Source: Strigamia acuminata (Eukaryota; Arthropoda; Chilopoda; Geophilomorpha; Linotaeniidae). From it: a stretch of DNA of 64,000 nt. The notes beneath the pieces are model-generated. The model ran no database searches. It was not told the origin of the DNA and was given only the letters and a program-made list of their open reading frames with translations. Of this stretch, positions 13,206-26,640 are shown piece by piece (positions within the stretch are counted from its first letter, which is position 1; every line of letters starts with the position of its first letter). The stretch spans positions 20,205,060-20,269,059 of the forward strand of contig OX442314.1 in the NCBI GenBank assembly GCA_949358305.1. Reading direction: 5' to 3'. Made by a program: the position numbers and the translations under genes.

Positions 13206-15829
13206 TTTTTAAAACAAGACTTTGCTAACTTCGATCATTATCAATCACATTTTAATTGTTGCAACGATTATTGGCTGCTCATAACCCATCTGGAACCCCG
13301 ACTTAAAAATGAATACACCATGAAAAAAATTTGCACCCTTGCAGACAAGATTTCTCCGAGGTGGTTTACAAAAATAGACCAAACTATGAATATTAAACAA
13401 CAATAGCATGTTATTTTAATGACTCTTTACTGACCAACCTAATTTAGTGCCATGTAAATGAGAAAAATAAATTATCCCTAGACATATTGTGCACTTGCAC
13501 TAATAGCCTTCCTCCCTCCCACCCCCCACCCCCCTAATTAATTTGAACACGCGAAATTCCCACAAAAGTGTCGCTGTCATGGCAATGGATTCGAAGGCAA
13601 TTGCAAATAAGAAAATGGGTCAAAGCCATATTTCGGATAAGCATTTTGAGAATAAAGAAGGTTCCACCCCTGCAGATGCAACCAAAATCTACCGCCCAAC
13701 AAATAATAAAAAACACAGCAAGTAGTATACACTTTGGAGTCGAAGCCGCCTTCATAATAAAACCTTAACCATCATTCAACAGGTCACAAAGGTTATCTCA
13801 ATCTGCAGGTTCCACGAGAAGGAAATCAATGCAAGAAGCTATCCTATCGCTGCATCATCTTATTCTTATCAAATATCATGCAGAATAAGAATTAAACACA
13901 ATTTATTGGCCATTATACGCGCTGAAATTTGCTTACTCGGCGCGGCTTCTGTGCAGAATTTCATTCTATTTATAAAAACAGAATGTTGAGGGAGTCAAAT
14001 TCAACTCTCTATAACTCCTGCATTGCTCGTCGTTGACGATCAAATTGTCTGAGACTTATGTTGCTGTTATTTCCTTGAAAAACTGGAAAGTCTACTTGCC
14101 CTTATCGTGTATTTAAATATATTAGTATCAGTCGTTTTAATAACAAACTTGTTTACACGAAATTCCTTTGTAAAAATCAAAATTTCTTCTTCCTGACAAC
14201 TCATTTCAAATGCAGCCGGGACCCGGAACCAACCACAGGATCCACATTCAACATAAATTTCTTTTTCATGTATTTTCATGCGACATTCTCTTGGGACAAG
14301 CACACACCATTAAATTTCATTTAGTATCCAAAAAAGTCAAAATATTTACATCTTTTATTTATTTAAAAATCTTAAATTCTAACACTGCAAAAATGTCAGA
14401 TTTATAACGTAATAAATTTCAATAAATGCATACGCAAATTTAATATTTTAGAATAAAATTACACTTCAGCTTATAAACCTTGAGATATACAGCAACTGGT
14501 GCACTATTGTCCCACACAAATTTAAATCGCATTTAATTACATTTAATTACCCTATAAATTCATTATCTGGATACTTAAAAGGTAAATCATGTATAACTCA
14601 TCATATAAAACCCTTTTTATTTCACAGATGTTTAACTAAATGACCAAAAATACCCAAGAGAACACGACCTGCCCATTTGGCCTTCAGATGTGTTCCTTTT
14701 TTTTTAATTTAACTTCCATTCCACTCTTTCAAATCAGTTCACTTTTCCCAGAAAAAATTAAAACTTTTTTTTTTTAAAAGTTTTTTTTCATGTAGTTAAT
14801 TACTTATTATACTATAATTAAGCTAAGATGGAGTAACTCCCAACATATTTAATTAATATACTGGTATGTATTTAAAAACATGTTCAATTAATGTATTTGA
14901 TTAATGTACACATGATGAGAACAAGCAATGTAAAGAAAAACCTATATAGTAAGTCACCATGGGTGGCCTTTGCATATATATATTTTTTTCTGAATTAGTA
15001 ATGTACTAAAGAATTTCAGTCTAATAAAGCCACATGAAATATTTAAATTTCATTGAGTTGACATTTGAAACCCAAGTAAATACAAGAATAAATGGGGGAA
15101 CCTTGATCTATGGCATGTGAAAGCCAGTTTTTTATGAATCTCGTTTTCACTTTTACTTAAAAACTTTGAAAACAACAAAAAATAAACTGTGAATGATTTC
15201 ATTTTAACTCAAATATCCATTACAACCTCCCAGCAACTTATTCAATTCTTTAAAAACGTTAAATATAGAGTAAACTTCAAGGATATTTTCTACAAGTCCC
15301 TTTTTCCTACAGCTACATTGTATGGGTGGAGTTTTCAGTTCTGAAGACAATGAAATGGTTCAATGGACTTTGAAGAGATGACTAAAACTTAAAGCTGTTG
15401 AATTGTTGATTACTTCCACTTTCACTGGATGCTCGCTTATTTACACTCATTATTCGAAAACAAAAAAAAAATATGTCAGGTATATAAATGATTTCAGTTC
15501 AGCCAGTGCTAATTTGTAAATAAAAAGGTCCTGGAGTCCTGTCACAATAACTAAACCTTTCCATATAGATAACTTGCACACTTGTCCCAGGGCAAATGCA
15601 AAGAAGTTGCTAGATGATTGTAGATCCTGACTTTGATAGGCACCATTACACATCAGACGTTTGGTATTTTTACCACGTGTTTGAGTGCAAATCAGAAGCC
15701 ATGTTTTTATTATTTATTATTTATCCAAGCAGGATATTGATTTCTAATCAAATTTATCGGATAAAACAATACAGTCACTGAATGATGACTAAATGCATGC
15801 CGCAAGATAGTGATAATCCCAATGCACTG

Positions 15830-16215
15830 ATTATTTCATCACCAGAATTGCACTTGATGGACAATCGTGGACAAAAAAAATTGTTGCCTTTTCCCTTTGT
15901 CCACAATTGTACAGACATTGTAATCAAAAAAAAAATTCAAAAATTGTTTGCTTTCCTGACAAAGCAACCAATAAATTAAACAAACATGTATGATGATATT
16001 GATGAATTAAAAACAGCATAAAACTTAATTTCATAAATGGATAAAACATTTCATTATAAAATACAATTAAAATTATATCATTTTAATCATTATAATAATC
16101 ATAAAAATAAAAAAAATATAAAACTACTTTTCCTGGTGGTAGTACACAGTCTACAGTTAGGAGTAATGAGATTCGGCCAATGGAAGAAAGGACCAATTTG
16201 TAGTGAACTAGAGTA
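15830..16215. mobile_element. Dispersed repeat related to the 33.3-35.1 kb element, carrying a tiny nested insert
   Basis: Blocks match the terminal parts of the 33267-35087 element: ACCAGAATTGCA, TACAGACATTGTAATC, AACAAACATG and, at the right end, the motif around TCGGCCAATGG. A 50-bp segment (15862-15911) with ends CAATCGTGGACAAA/TTTGTCCACAATTG interrupts the first two blocks and is a miniature relative of the 1598-1804 element. Confidence 0.5.
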
Positions 16216-16350
16216 TAATTTGGTTTAGTTTTATTAATTAAATTTGGAGGCCATAATTTGGTTCCAGTAGTTTGTAACGTAGGGGGTACGAAGGAACTTT
16301 TTTTGTATTTCACACACTTGCCCCAAAAATACTCGTATGATAATAACACA

Positions 16351-16690
16351 CCATATTTCCGCGATTAAGAGTCACACTTGAATAATAACGGCCCTTAAAA
16401 GTGTAGTTGTGGCCGAGAGCAACGATTTGATATAATAGCTGCCCTTGAATAGGAACTGCAGTTATTATTCAATGAATTTTATACTTTTCTATTTTTATGT
16501 ATCTTCTCATGCAGATTTTTTTCACCCATTCTACAAATTTTAATCGAGTTCCATCAAATCTCCCATGTTACGTGACAATCGCGTTCTTCTTCTTTTTACG
16601 TTTGTTTTTAATTCCACGGACGCAAAACGAATGTAAAACACTGCTCTCGGCCACTTCTATAATTAAGAGTCATCCTTGAATTATAGATAC
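16351..16690. repeat. Repeat with ATTAAGAGTC...CCTTGAAT subterminal motifs
   Basis: The motif CGATTAAGAGTC followed by CCTTGAAT occurs near the left edge and, direct or inverted, further inside and near the right edge. The same signature ends the elements at 32202-32697 and 36361-36658. It resembles a miniature DNA transposon family, class unassigned. Confidence 0.45.
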
Positions 16691-18573
16691 ATAAAAAAGC
16701 GACCATTTGAAATAAAAGCAGATATTTAATACGCTATACACACATTTCAACACGTAGCTAGCTGAGCCGCACTCACTTCCAAAGCAAATTCAAAGAAAGT
16801 GCCAATTGCACAAGTTTCTGAATATCCCAAATGTTTACTTGCTTTTCTACGAATACAGAACGATTCTCACAAAATCATCCGCAGCTGCACACACTAGCTA
16901 CCTTCTTTTGCTTCCTTACCAACTAAGAGCTGGAAAACTATCCGAAGCTCCAGCTGGCTTTTTAAAAACTTTCTCTACTTTATCCCATTGTATAAAGAAA
17001 CAAAAATGCTTTCTCAGTAAATTCTATTGGATCTTTATGTTAATAAATGTATACAAACTCCCTTTAACCACACGCTATTCATACACTTCGTCAATTTTAA
17101 TGGCGGCTAAACAACCAACTTTTGAAAACACGTTTAATCAACTAAATATTAATTAAAAATACCTATAAATATTAACGAAACACTTTTATCTCCTAATTAG
17201 TCATCATTCCCATTATATTTCCCACAAAATCCTTGACTTAATATACAAAAAATTCTGATTACAATCTCACACAAAAAAACCGTCAATACTCTTAATAATT
17301 TAGTCCTAAGATTGCAACACACTTAAGCGATACAAAAAAATCTATTCAAATTAAATCCACACGTTTTGCACAGCCAGACAGATTTACAATGCCTTTTTTT
17401 GTACCAACAGAGTCTGAAACCACACAACTGGATTCCAGTTACATGAAATACCTCGAATCATTACCTCGCTCGCATAAGATTAATACTTTTTCCTCAATTT
17501 TCTCCTAATTTAATGGATTCGTGTAATATGGGTTGAGTGGAGCACGCACGCTTTGTGGTGTAGACTGGTTTCTTCATGCTTGGTCGAGCATTTGATGTAT
17601 GGCTCCTTCGCTGCCCTTGACTTCCCCGTTTAACTTTTTTATTCCTCTAATTTAGTGACTGATTAAATATTCCTTTTCCCCCTTCCTTCCTTCATTTCGT
17701 TAACAGTAAAAGTGATAAACCTTCACTATACTAGGTCAAAATGAATATATATATACAAACTAATAAGGTTTTTTTTAATTTTACAATTTTTCACACAAGA
17801 CATCAAGGTCTAGCGGTATAAAGCTCGTTATACTGAAGAAAAAAAAACATTTCCACGAATGGAAAAGGGGTACAAGCTGCTATAATTAGTCTCCATATAT
17901 TAATGATGCGTAAACAATTGAGCAGTGGCAAGAAAAAAAAAATACAAAGAAAAGTTGACGCAATCAAACTGAAAGAAAGGTGAACAGGATTCGACGAAAT
18001 TAAAAGGAAATATTTGCAATATTCGTCCCTGTTATCCTTATCTGATTGTATGGAGTCAGCCTATATAGCCAAGAGAGATGTTTAGCCTTCATCGGTAGAT
18101 AGTAATTAGGTCTAAGTATTAGTCTCAAATTCATGGATCAATGCAATTATCAGAAATTAGAAAAACTGGAAAGCCCTTAAAACATCCATCAAAAAATATT
18201 TTTTAGTCAAATTTTGTATAAAAAAAATTAAAAATCTCTCAAATCAGACCTTTTGTGTCACGACGCAGAGGTGAGATGAAGTTTGGTTTAGTCGCAACGT
18301 GGGGTCTGGGCCTGTACGAATAAAATCCATAAATGCACAAAGCATAAATTTTTTTTCCATGTATTATTAAATTGCACAAAAGTCTAAATCTTTTTGTTTC
18401 TAACTCGAGGACCCCCGAACTTTAAAGAACCCCACCCCTTATGTCCTGTCCTTTGTTTTAAATTCAGCAAATTTGATCCAAATTGGATAAAATATCCTTC
18501 AACTGCCATTTCGAGGATCGAACCTCCCACATCATGGCTTGAAATGCTGTTTGCAGTCAACATTGTTGATTAA

Positions 18574-18960
18574 CCCTCGCAGCCCCAACCTAAAAAAAAT
18601 CCCTTACTCTCCCAACCTGGGTCATTTTTGACCCCAAGCCAAAAACTTTTTTCCAAAAATGAGTGAAAATGATTTTATTCTCTGAGTATTTCATGTTTAT
18701 GAAGAAATTTAAGCAATTTAGTATTTGTCAAAAAAGCGCGACAAAAATAATTGACATTGTATTCAAAAGTAGTGAGCAAACAAAGAAATTTTGTGAAAAT
18801 TTTTTTTTGCAATTTTTAAATCTATTATTTTTTTTATTGTTTGTTATGATGTTAAATGAAAATACATGAAATTTCAGAATAAAAGTCCCAACAGTTTATG
18901 AGAAAAAAAATAAAAACACTTTTGGAGGTCAAAATTGACCCTAGGTTGGGGTGGAGAGGG
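18574..18960. mobile_element. piggyBac-like miniature element with TTAA target duplication
   Basis: TTAA at 18570-18573 and 18961-18964 flank inverted ends CCCTCGCAGCCCCAACCT and AGGTTGGGGTGGAGAGGG. Subterminal GGGTCA...TGACCCC motifs recur at both sides. TTAA target sites with CCCT-starting ends are the hallmark of piggyBac transposons. The 387-bp core is AT-rich and encodes no transposase. Confidence 0.75.
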
Positions 18961-19046
18961 TTAAGCAAACTAACCATCTGAAATAATTTTTGTAAAATTC
19001 TCTTTCGCAGTGATATAGCAAAATAAAAGGTAGTAAAATTTCCCAC

Positions 19047-19235
19047 TAGAACGCATTCATAAAGTAAGTTCGACTAAACAGCATTTTAAACAACAAATTT
19101 AAACTGCTTTTCTTGATCCAACTTGAAAAATTGTTGGCGATTTAGTCCGTTTTCAGTCGCAACGGGCACGCGCACGACATTTCACAAGAAAACAAGTTTA
19201 ACTGCAAGTTAAACATGACTTTGTCAATGCGCCTA
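19047..19235. mobile_element. TAGGCGCATTCATAAAGT-family miniature element
   Basis: The ends TAGAACGCATTCATAAAGTA and ACTTTGTCAATGCGCCTA are inverted relatives. Other members lie at 22085-22206 and 50668-50871, with truncated derivatives in DEG/ENaC copies A and C. The outer TA may be the target duplication. Confidence 0.6.
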
Positions 19236-20403
19236 CTGTATTGATTTTGGTTTCCTCTTAGATAATTATCAATTCTAACCACCACAGGAAAGACCCTTGT
19301 CGTTTTTCATTGTACACGAAACAATATTAAGGCGAGCAATAACCTGCGACCTGATTTACTTGAAGCTCTTCAGTGATAAATGACTGCCCTTTAACACAAC
19401 TCCTTAATTCTTTTCCTCCAAATCCCAAACATAAAATCCAAATCGTGTTCTTCGTATTACCAAAAGGAGCAAATAGGCGCCAACCGTGCACCTTCCTTTC
19501 TTTTATTGCGTTTTACTCAAAATTCGAAATGTAAAGTGAATTCAGATGCGACTTAAATACAGCTCGTCTTAAGTTACCAAAAACAAATACTGCCGTCTAA
19601 TATAGTAGAAATTTATTCCGAGGTTCTCGTGTAAGTGCTATTTGAGGTCTCCGCCCTGAAAGAATTTACTAACTCCACCCATGCCCCAACAAAACAGCGT
19701 TGACTAGATATTTATTGTACGAGTATAACCTTCACGCTGAAAACCCTGTTTATTTACTACTGCGCTATAATAATAACCTACAGAGAAAAAGTTATTACCG
19801 GTATTTTCCTTTCTAATGTCTGCCTTATCAACTGTCGATGTTAAGTTACGAGATTTTTGCTATTTTCACATTTTATGTCCAAGGGAATTAATCAGCAATG
19901 AATTAATGACATAAAATTAATTAATTGATTTGAATTGATTAAATCTGATACTTATCTTGAAATAGTAGAAGATTTATTAGATGCCAATCATGTTTAAACT
20001 ACTTTATTGGTCTTTTTCTCACACATGGCTCAAATTCAATCATTAATTACACAGTGAAGTCAAAATTCAACATCCTTGGGGCCATCGTGCATACAGCTCC
20101 ACGCCACCTTTCTTAATCTAGAAGAACGTTGGTGGGGCCTAAAACATATATTTGAACATTTCAACACCTTAAGATATTAGATCTTCATTATAAAAAGACA
20201 ATTAAACACGCAACCGTACTTCAGTCTGCACTTTTTCATCCCTAATTAAACCAACTTTTTTATCGACATTACACGGCCCAGCCATAAATCCTTATCGTAT
20301 CATTACCAAAAACTTAAAACACGCATTCGTTACGGCATCGATGCAATCGTCTAAGAATGCGTTCGGTTTGTACGATCCTTCAGAAACGTCCGAAAAACAT
20401 ATA

Positions 20404-20684
20404 CAGTCGAAACTCTTTATAACGAATTATCGATATAACAAATTATCGATATAACGAATTATCGATATAACGAATTATCGATATAACGAATTATCGATAT
20501 AACGAATTATCGATATAACAAATTATCGATATAACAAATTATCGATATAACAAATACTTAAAAATGACTGGTTTGGTTGGCTGGCCAAAGAACACCATGT
20601 TAAAAAATGTCGATATAACGAATTCACGCTATAACGAATCGATTTTTCGAGTCCTTTGCGATTCGTTACAAAGAGTTTCGACTG
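20404..20684. mobile_element. pogo/Tc1-type miniature element with TA target duplication and internal 16-bp tandem array
   Basis: CAGTCGAAACTCTTTATAAC at the left and an inverted copy ending AAAGAGTTTCGACTG at the right are flanked by TA dinucleotides (20402-20403 and 20685-20686). CAGT.GAA.CTC ends with TA duplications are known from pogo-like elements of the Tc1/mariner superfamily. Within it, 20421-20548 holds eight direct 16-bp units AACGAATTATCGATAT (G/A variant at one base), each with the palindrome ATCGAT. Confidence 0.8.
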
Positions 20685-21558
20685 TAGCGAAAATAGTGTA
20701 TATAAGTAAGTGAATGATTCAGCTTTTTTAGTGTGCTATTAAGCAAAATAGTTGAGCAATGTTTAAATTACATAAAAAAAATAAAGAGTTATGCATTTCC
20801 AATTTTCACAAGGTTGGTTTCACACAAACGTTTTTGCTACTTTGAATGAACATCTCAGTGGATAGTGATAAATGATAAATGATAGTGGTGACCCTCTGGT
20901 GTAAATTAATTGCAGTTCTTCGAACTTTTTATTACTTCCAGGTAAGGTTAATCTTCAATCCAATTACACCAGGACAGCATTTGTACATTACGTGTACCTT
21001 GACACACAAATAGTGGCGCCAGTCTCAAACAACCACTTATAGGGTTAATCGGATAAGAAACTAAGTTGTCAGTTAATCATCCAACACTAACTTGCATGAC
21101 ACTTTCCACTGGCGTGATACTTTTCCAAACTCTTTTTTATCTGCACATATCGACCTTAGAAAGCGTTACTTTTTTCTTCCCCTTTGATGTCACACTTCAA
21201 ACTGACGTCTCCAAGTCTAATAGCTTTTTTTCCACGCAGATAAACATCACACCTGTTAATTACAAAGCTTGGAAGACAAACCGGATTGGTCTAAAAATAT
21301 GTGATAAGCAATGGCTCTAATAAATGAATGTAAATCAAGATGGGCTTTTGGTTTGCATAGCCACATTCATTTCTGAAGTGAGAAAACTTTTCTATTTTTT
21401 ATACATTTATTGCAAATTACAGTTAATTCTTCAATTGGATTAATTTGGTTATTATGTAACACATTTGATGTTGATTGTATTATCAAATAAGGCTAAAGGT
21501 CAATCATACAGGATACATCTGCCCTTTTAATTTTATTGTCTTTTTTCTTTTTCTTTTT

Positions 21559-21827
21559 GGGGCCGTCCATAAATTACGTAACGCAAAATTTGGGATTTTT
21601 AGACACCCCCCCCCCCCCTGTAACATGGTCGTAACAAATTCCCAAAACCCCAGCCCCTAATTACGTAACAAAACTAAAATCCCCCCCCCCCAAATTTTCC
21701 AAAAATCGTATAAAAATGATTATATTTTGATTATTTAAAATTTAAATTTTTTTTTTTACAAAAAACGTAACAAAATTTTAAACCCCCCCCCCCCCCTTGG
21801 TGCGTTACGTAATTTATGGACGGCCCC
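21559..21827. mobile_element. Palindromic miniature element, GGGGCCGTCCATAAATTACG ends
   Basis: The left end GGGGCCGTCCATAAATTACG is exactly inverted at the right (CGTAATTTATGGACGGCCCC); the arms continue at least 26 bp. The interior carries three long C tracts and a second inverted pair around GTAACAAA. No transposase and no clear target duplication (flanks are T-rich). Confidence 0.75.
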
Positions 21828-22084
21828 TTTTGTCGCTTTTTCCTGTGTTATTAAATACACAGAAGGAAAAAAAAGACAGCTTCATCTACGTTGTTAAAAG
21901 AATATTGTTTAACTTTTGTGTCGTTTAGAACGTCGTTACTTTTCAAAGTGCTCAGCTAAAAGATACTTATGTGGCAGTCACGGATCTCTTTTCTACGATG
22001 ATTTACCTTATGGCAGAATTGCACTTTGCGCAAGCACATTATCATAAGTCATTTCAAACTTACATTCAAAGAAGAAAAGGGACA

Positions 22085-22206
22085 AGGCGCATTCATAAAG
22101 TCATTTAAACTTGTTTATAAATTTTAAACCAATCTAAATGTACAATTTTACATTTACCCTGCTTTAAAAATAATAAACAAGTTTAAATGACTTTATGCAT
22201 GCGCCT
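22085..22206. mobile_element. TAGGCGCATTCATAAAGT-family miniature element (short, near-palindromic)
   Basis: AGGCGCATTCATAAAGTCAT followed by TTAAACTTGTTTA is inverted at the right end with one mismatch (ATGACTTTATGCATGCGCCT), giving arms of about 33 bp around a 55-bp core. Confidence 0.7.
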
Positions 22207-25200
22207 ACTTTACTGTTCTGTATTGTCTTTGTGAAAAGTACCGTAGAATGCATTTTTTTTCCATAAACTCAATGCAGCTATTGTCTCAGGATGTAAAATT
22301 ATATTTTGATGCACAAACGCACATCTCACGTACATCCGGCACAACTTTATACTTAATAATATTTTTTTTTAAAGTAATTTGAGAAAAACAGGACATGTGT
22401 AAATTAGGAATGACAACTGCTACTGCATGTTATTACTATAAAAAAAAACTTGAAAAGTATACATAAAAAAAGGGTCATGCACAAAATGATGCATTTCACG
22501 ACTGCTTCGGCCTATAAACATCTCAATTTCATGCATTTGTTCTTCACCATTCTAAAAAGAGTAGTTTTCAGCGTTTTCAATCCCTTCCCTTAAATCCATC
22601 ACAAATTATTAATAATTCAACCCACTGACTGATCTAACCTCTTGAATGACCCAAAAAAATTGGTTTCACTACAATCCAAAGGTGGATTGTTATCTGAGTA
22701 GACATTCATCCACACACAGAAAGTTCCTAAAGTGTTGACATGTAATAAATAGTCTGACTTGGAAAATGTTGAAACAAAGATTAAGTACAAGTACTACAAT
22801 AATCTACCTTTTGTGTATGCAAGTGTCAAGGAGATGTAGAAGCAAACTGATCTCCATTCCACTATCCACTCAACCAGAATGCACCAAAAGGCAAAGATGT
22901 TGTGTTATAACTTTTGCTTATGTAAAATCATGGCTGAAATCTAATTACATAAAATATTTATTTAAGTTAACTGACCTTATTAACATAAACAAAATATTAA
23001 CTTTCCACATTTCCTGATTAACCCTATTACGATGACAAATTAATCCACATAAATAATCTTTTTTCATCTTTCCAATCTCGCTGTCATAGATTAATTTATC
23101 CATTCTTTACACAACACAACTCGTGTATTACTGCCCAGTAAATAATTTAGAAATATTTGATGCAATATTCTGACATAAATATAGGTATTTATAACTTTCC
23201 AGCATGACCTATCTTAAAATCGAATCAAAAATTTGATTTTTTTTTCCTCCACCACTTGAAGTTTGATGTGTTCAGGTCGTGTTGAATTGCTGAATACATA
23301 ATTCGACCTCAATTTACCGAGCAATCACTCATGACAGCACTATTAAAGTGAAAAGGGTGATGAACCAGACGCGCAAGTGCAAAAACAAAACAAAGCATTT
23401 AAAATAAAACAATTAAAGGATGTTGCAAATATAATAAAAACAACTTTATGATAAGCCATTATTTTTTATTATAGTAATTTCAAACTTAAGAAGCAAAATT
23501 GAAAGAGCAAAAAACAAATTACGCATCGGTAGCCATACCATAGGTCAGCAACAGATTGATAAGTAAGATACATCGAAAACTAAATTTACCAAAAGGTTGA
23601 GTGTGCAAATTGTGTTGTGACCTTTACTGTTCCAATTTTCATTTTCCAAAAGTCAAAAATGATTTATCGGTTTAAGACAATAACTCTGTAATTATAGTTC
23701 ATCCATACAAAACCTATTTTCGAAGCAAAGCCCATACAAAGCTATCAAATGAGGTGAATCTTTACCCAAACCACAAGCGATAAATTCTGTCTGTGTTGAA
23801 CCAAAACACATGTCACTCAAGCCAACTAGAACACAACAAAATCAACAAAATAATCTTGAAACTTACGCTTCCCTTAGGACTTCGAATGAATGAAAATTTC
23901 AGTCTACACATTTCCTCTTATTATTACCAGTTGCACAGATGAAGATTTAAACCTGTTTCATCTGAATTTCAGAGTAAATTACACACTAAATGGGTAATTT
24001 ACCAGCGAGTAAATACATTCAGTAGCTGCCAAATAACATCTAAAGTGCCGCAACTGCAATCTACCACTAACATTATATATATTCCCCAATTTATCAGACA
24101 TTCCAAGGAAAAAAAACTCCAAAAAAAAAATTAAAAACTCCTTTTCCGTATGAATAGAGTTCTTTCAAAACATTAAATATTCCAAAAGAAACAAAAACAA
24201 AGAAATAAAGAAACCTTTCAAACAAATCAGCCTCGTTTCACTTTCAGTTGACAAACATAATTATCTATTTCTGCACCACAATCATATTTCTTCTGCAGAT
24301 AATCCTAAATTCTGCCTAACACAGATTTACCTAACCGGCTCACTAACCCATTTACTCTTTAAGGAAAAGTTAAGAAAACAAATGTCCCACCTGCTGATGA
24401 ATTCTCCTTCAATCCACTCGGGTCATTTTCAATACTCTTTCCCAGTCAACTGCAAATAGAACAACAATAAAAACAAATGAATAAGAAAATTAAAACAAAA
24501 ATCCCACTCCATTTTTCATGGCTTGTTTATTGGACACATGTAACAATAACAAGTTTTATAATTCAATTCTCTCGCTGACCTGAACTGCCTCTTTGATAAA
24601 TTACATTAATTATTACTAATAAGATCTTTCAACACGCAAAATAAATAATTAAAACTGCTTTATCAATTTGAAAAAAAAAAAAAATAACATTTTTTTTTCT
24701 TAAATAAGTGAAATTTTAATAAGTTAAACACGACATTTTCCCCTTTATTTACAATCTCTAACTGTAGGTGGCCTTGTTTCATTCTTCTACTGGGTCACTG
24801 AACTTGTAAGACACACTTAAAATACTAATCAACTTGTACCTTAATTCAACTAACACATGTCCCTTTATTTTTTTTTAATATATATATTTCATTTTTTTAA
24901 TTTTTCGCTGAAATTAAATTAAGTCACCAACCTGTTACATAAATAAGATTGAAAATTTACATTTCTCACACCAAACTCCCTAACAAGCCACTCTGTATGT
25001 ATACAGTATTCAAAATCAGCGTGCTAAGGACCTTTGTTTGTGGATTACAGTCCAATTAACTCACGTGACTGCCTCTGGAAGTGGAAACATGTCCTTTGGA
25101 ACAAGGCAGATAAGAGAATCCTTGAAATCAAACAGATGTCACTCACACTCATCACTTAACGACAACTCAAACTGATAATTTCAGTAAATACACGCACTGA

Positions 25201-26379
25201 AATTTTGAAATGTGCTTTCAAGAGCTTCACACGAAACCAACGAGTCCCTCGCACACATTGATTCTATCAACCAATTTTCAATAACATTAAAATTAATTTT
25301 AAAAAAAATTTCAAAAAAAAATAATTATTTTTTGTCACTGCAGTGATTTTCCAATGTCTAACCGTCAAAAACTTGAGTGGTCGTTATGACAGTACGCCAA
25401 CTGGTGATGAAATTTAATTTGAAGAAATAAAAGTCCCATTGTTGTTTAATCAATTATCCTATCAACCCTAAATGTTCCGAATGACGTGATGAAATAAAAA
25501 GCCAAATTTGGATCCATTCAAAGTTTCAAGCGCATGGGCCCCCAAAATCCACACACAGGGTCCCAAAATTCTAATTATAAACTTTTCATTCAAGTATTCA
25601 AGTATATTCAAGTAGTCCACGTGCAAAAACGACAATAAAAGTCCATTTCCTTCACATTATATTCCTTTTATATTAACTAAAGAATTCCCTATTCATCAGG
25701 CTAAATGTTTATTTCCTTCTTATTGTGTCCCTCAAAGAGACAGAATGGGGAGACAAAAACGAGGAAAATGTAGGGTGTGAATCCGAAAGCACGTGCTATA
25801 AAAAGAGTGGGAAAAGGGTGCGGTTTCCATATGTCCAGTCGAGTACCGCGTAGAAAACACATTTGAGTCGTTCGAAAACGTGCTCAGAATCCAAATGTTC
25901 TCTACTACGAGTTTTAGTAAACATTATGCAGGAAAGCCGACTTTTCACTGCGTAACACCATAAATAATGACGTCACGCCTTCTAAGAAAAACAAAACCTC
26001 TCTCTTAACCAATTACATAACCAGTAAATCAAGAAATTCTTCATTTATCACGAAAAATATTTGACATAAAACTCTCCTTTAACCAAGGTCAACACGAAAA
26101 ACCTCGTTCAATCAAGGCCTTAAAGTTGTGTTAACAACACCCGTATACTAAACACATCATTGTCCCACTTTTTAACGAGGAAATGAAAACCTCCACGCGC
26201 AAAAAACGAATTGAATCACACAAATTTGAGAAATCGAGCGAATTTGAGCACTTTTTCCACGTTATTTTTAGACGAGGAAAGGGATGTGTGTAACAGGTGG
26301 CACATGTTGATGATAAATAAAACGAGGCGATTGTGAATGGTTATCAACTCGCATCAATTCAATTCAATTAAAATGCATC

Positions 26380-26400
26380 GAGAGAGAGAGAGAGAGAGGG
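26380..26400. repeat. (GA)n microsatellite
   Basis: About nine GA units just inside the putative first intron of the semaphorin gene, about 100 bp from the candidate first exon. GA tracts near insect promoters can bind GAGA-type factors; here that is only a possibility. Confidence 0.7.
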
Positions 26401-26499
26401 GAAAAAATTGTGATAAATTTGAAGGATGATTAGAATTGCATGCAGCTACGGATTGATTGGACGTGTGGCGTGTTAAACGGTTATTTTACGGTCTCTTAC

Positions 26500-26640
26500 C
26501 TTCATTTCGCGGATCAGCGATCATGTAGGCTTTGGCTGCGCGATTAGAGTGGCGATGACGTGCTGGTGCCAAGTTGCTTCGAGCCAAGTGCTACTTCAGT
26601 GTTCTGAACTCACGGGATGGGGCCATTAGCATACCTAGAA
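26500..26640 (-). promoter_or_regulatory. Candidate 5' non-coding first exon and promoter of the semaphorin gene
   Basis: On the minus strand the sequence GAAATGAAG|gtaagag gives a near-consensus donor at 26500, within the least AT-rich part of the region. A TCAGTC initiator-like motif lies near 26640. The gene needs a non-coding exon upstream of 9263, and this is the best candidate seen. The exon's upper limit is approximate, and the link to the semaphorin gene is inferred from orientation and splice logic only. Confidence 0.35.

Larger units (their letters stand above)
9264..26499. other. Probable 17-kb first intron of the semaphorin gene; repeats only
   Basis: The acceptor at 9264 and the donor-like site at 26499 on the minus strand bound this interval. 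No frame in it shows a recognisable domain. It is mostly AT-rich unique sequence with poly-A/T runs, a C-rich low-complexity zone (about 11.4-12.0 kb), a minisatellite (12.7-13.2 kb) and the small transposons listed separately. Slightly less AT-rich stretches at 10.8-11.2, 11.8-12.5 and 17.5-17.7 kb could hide enhancers or non-coding exons, but nothing visible decides this. Confidence 0.4.

Noticed and set aside
17805-17880. tRNA-like start (GGTCTAGCGGTATAAAGCTC)
   Set aside because: No B-box (GGTTCGA) at the right distance and no acceptor stem pairing could be found.
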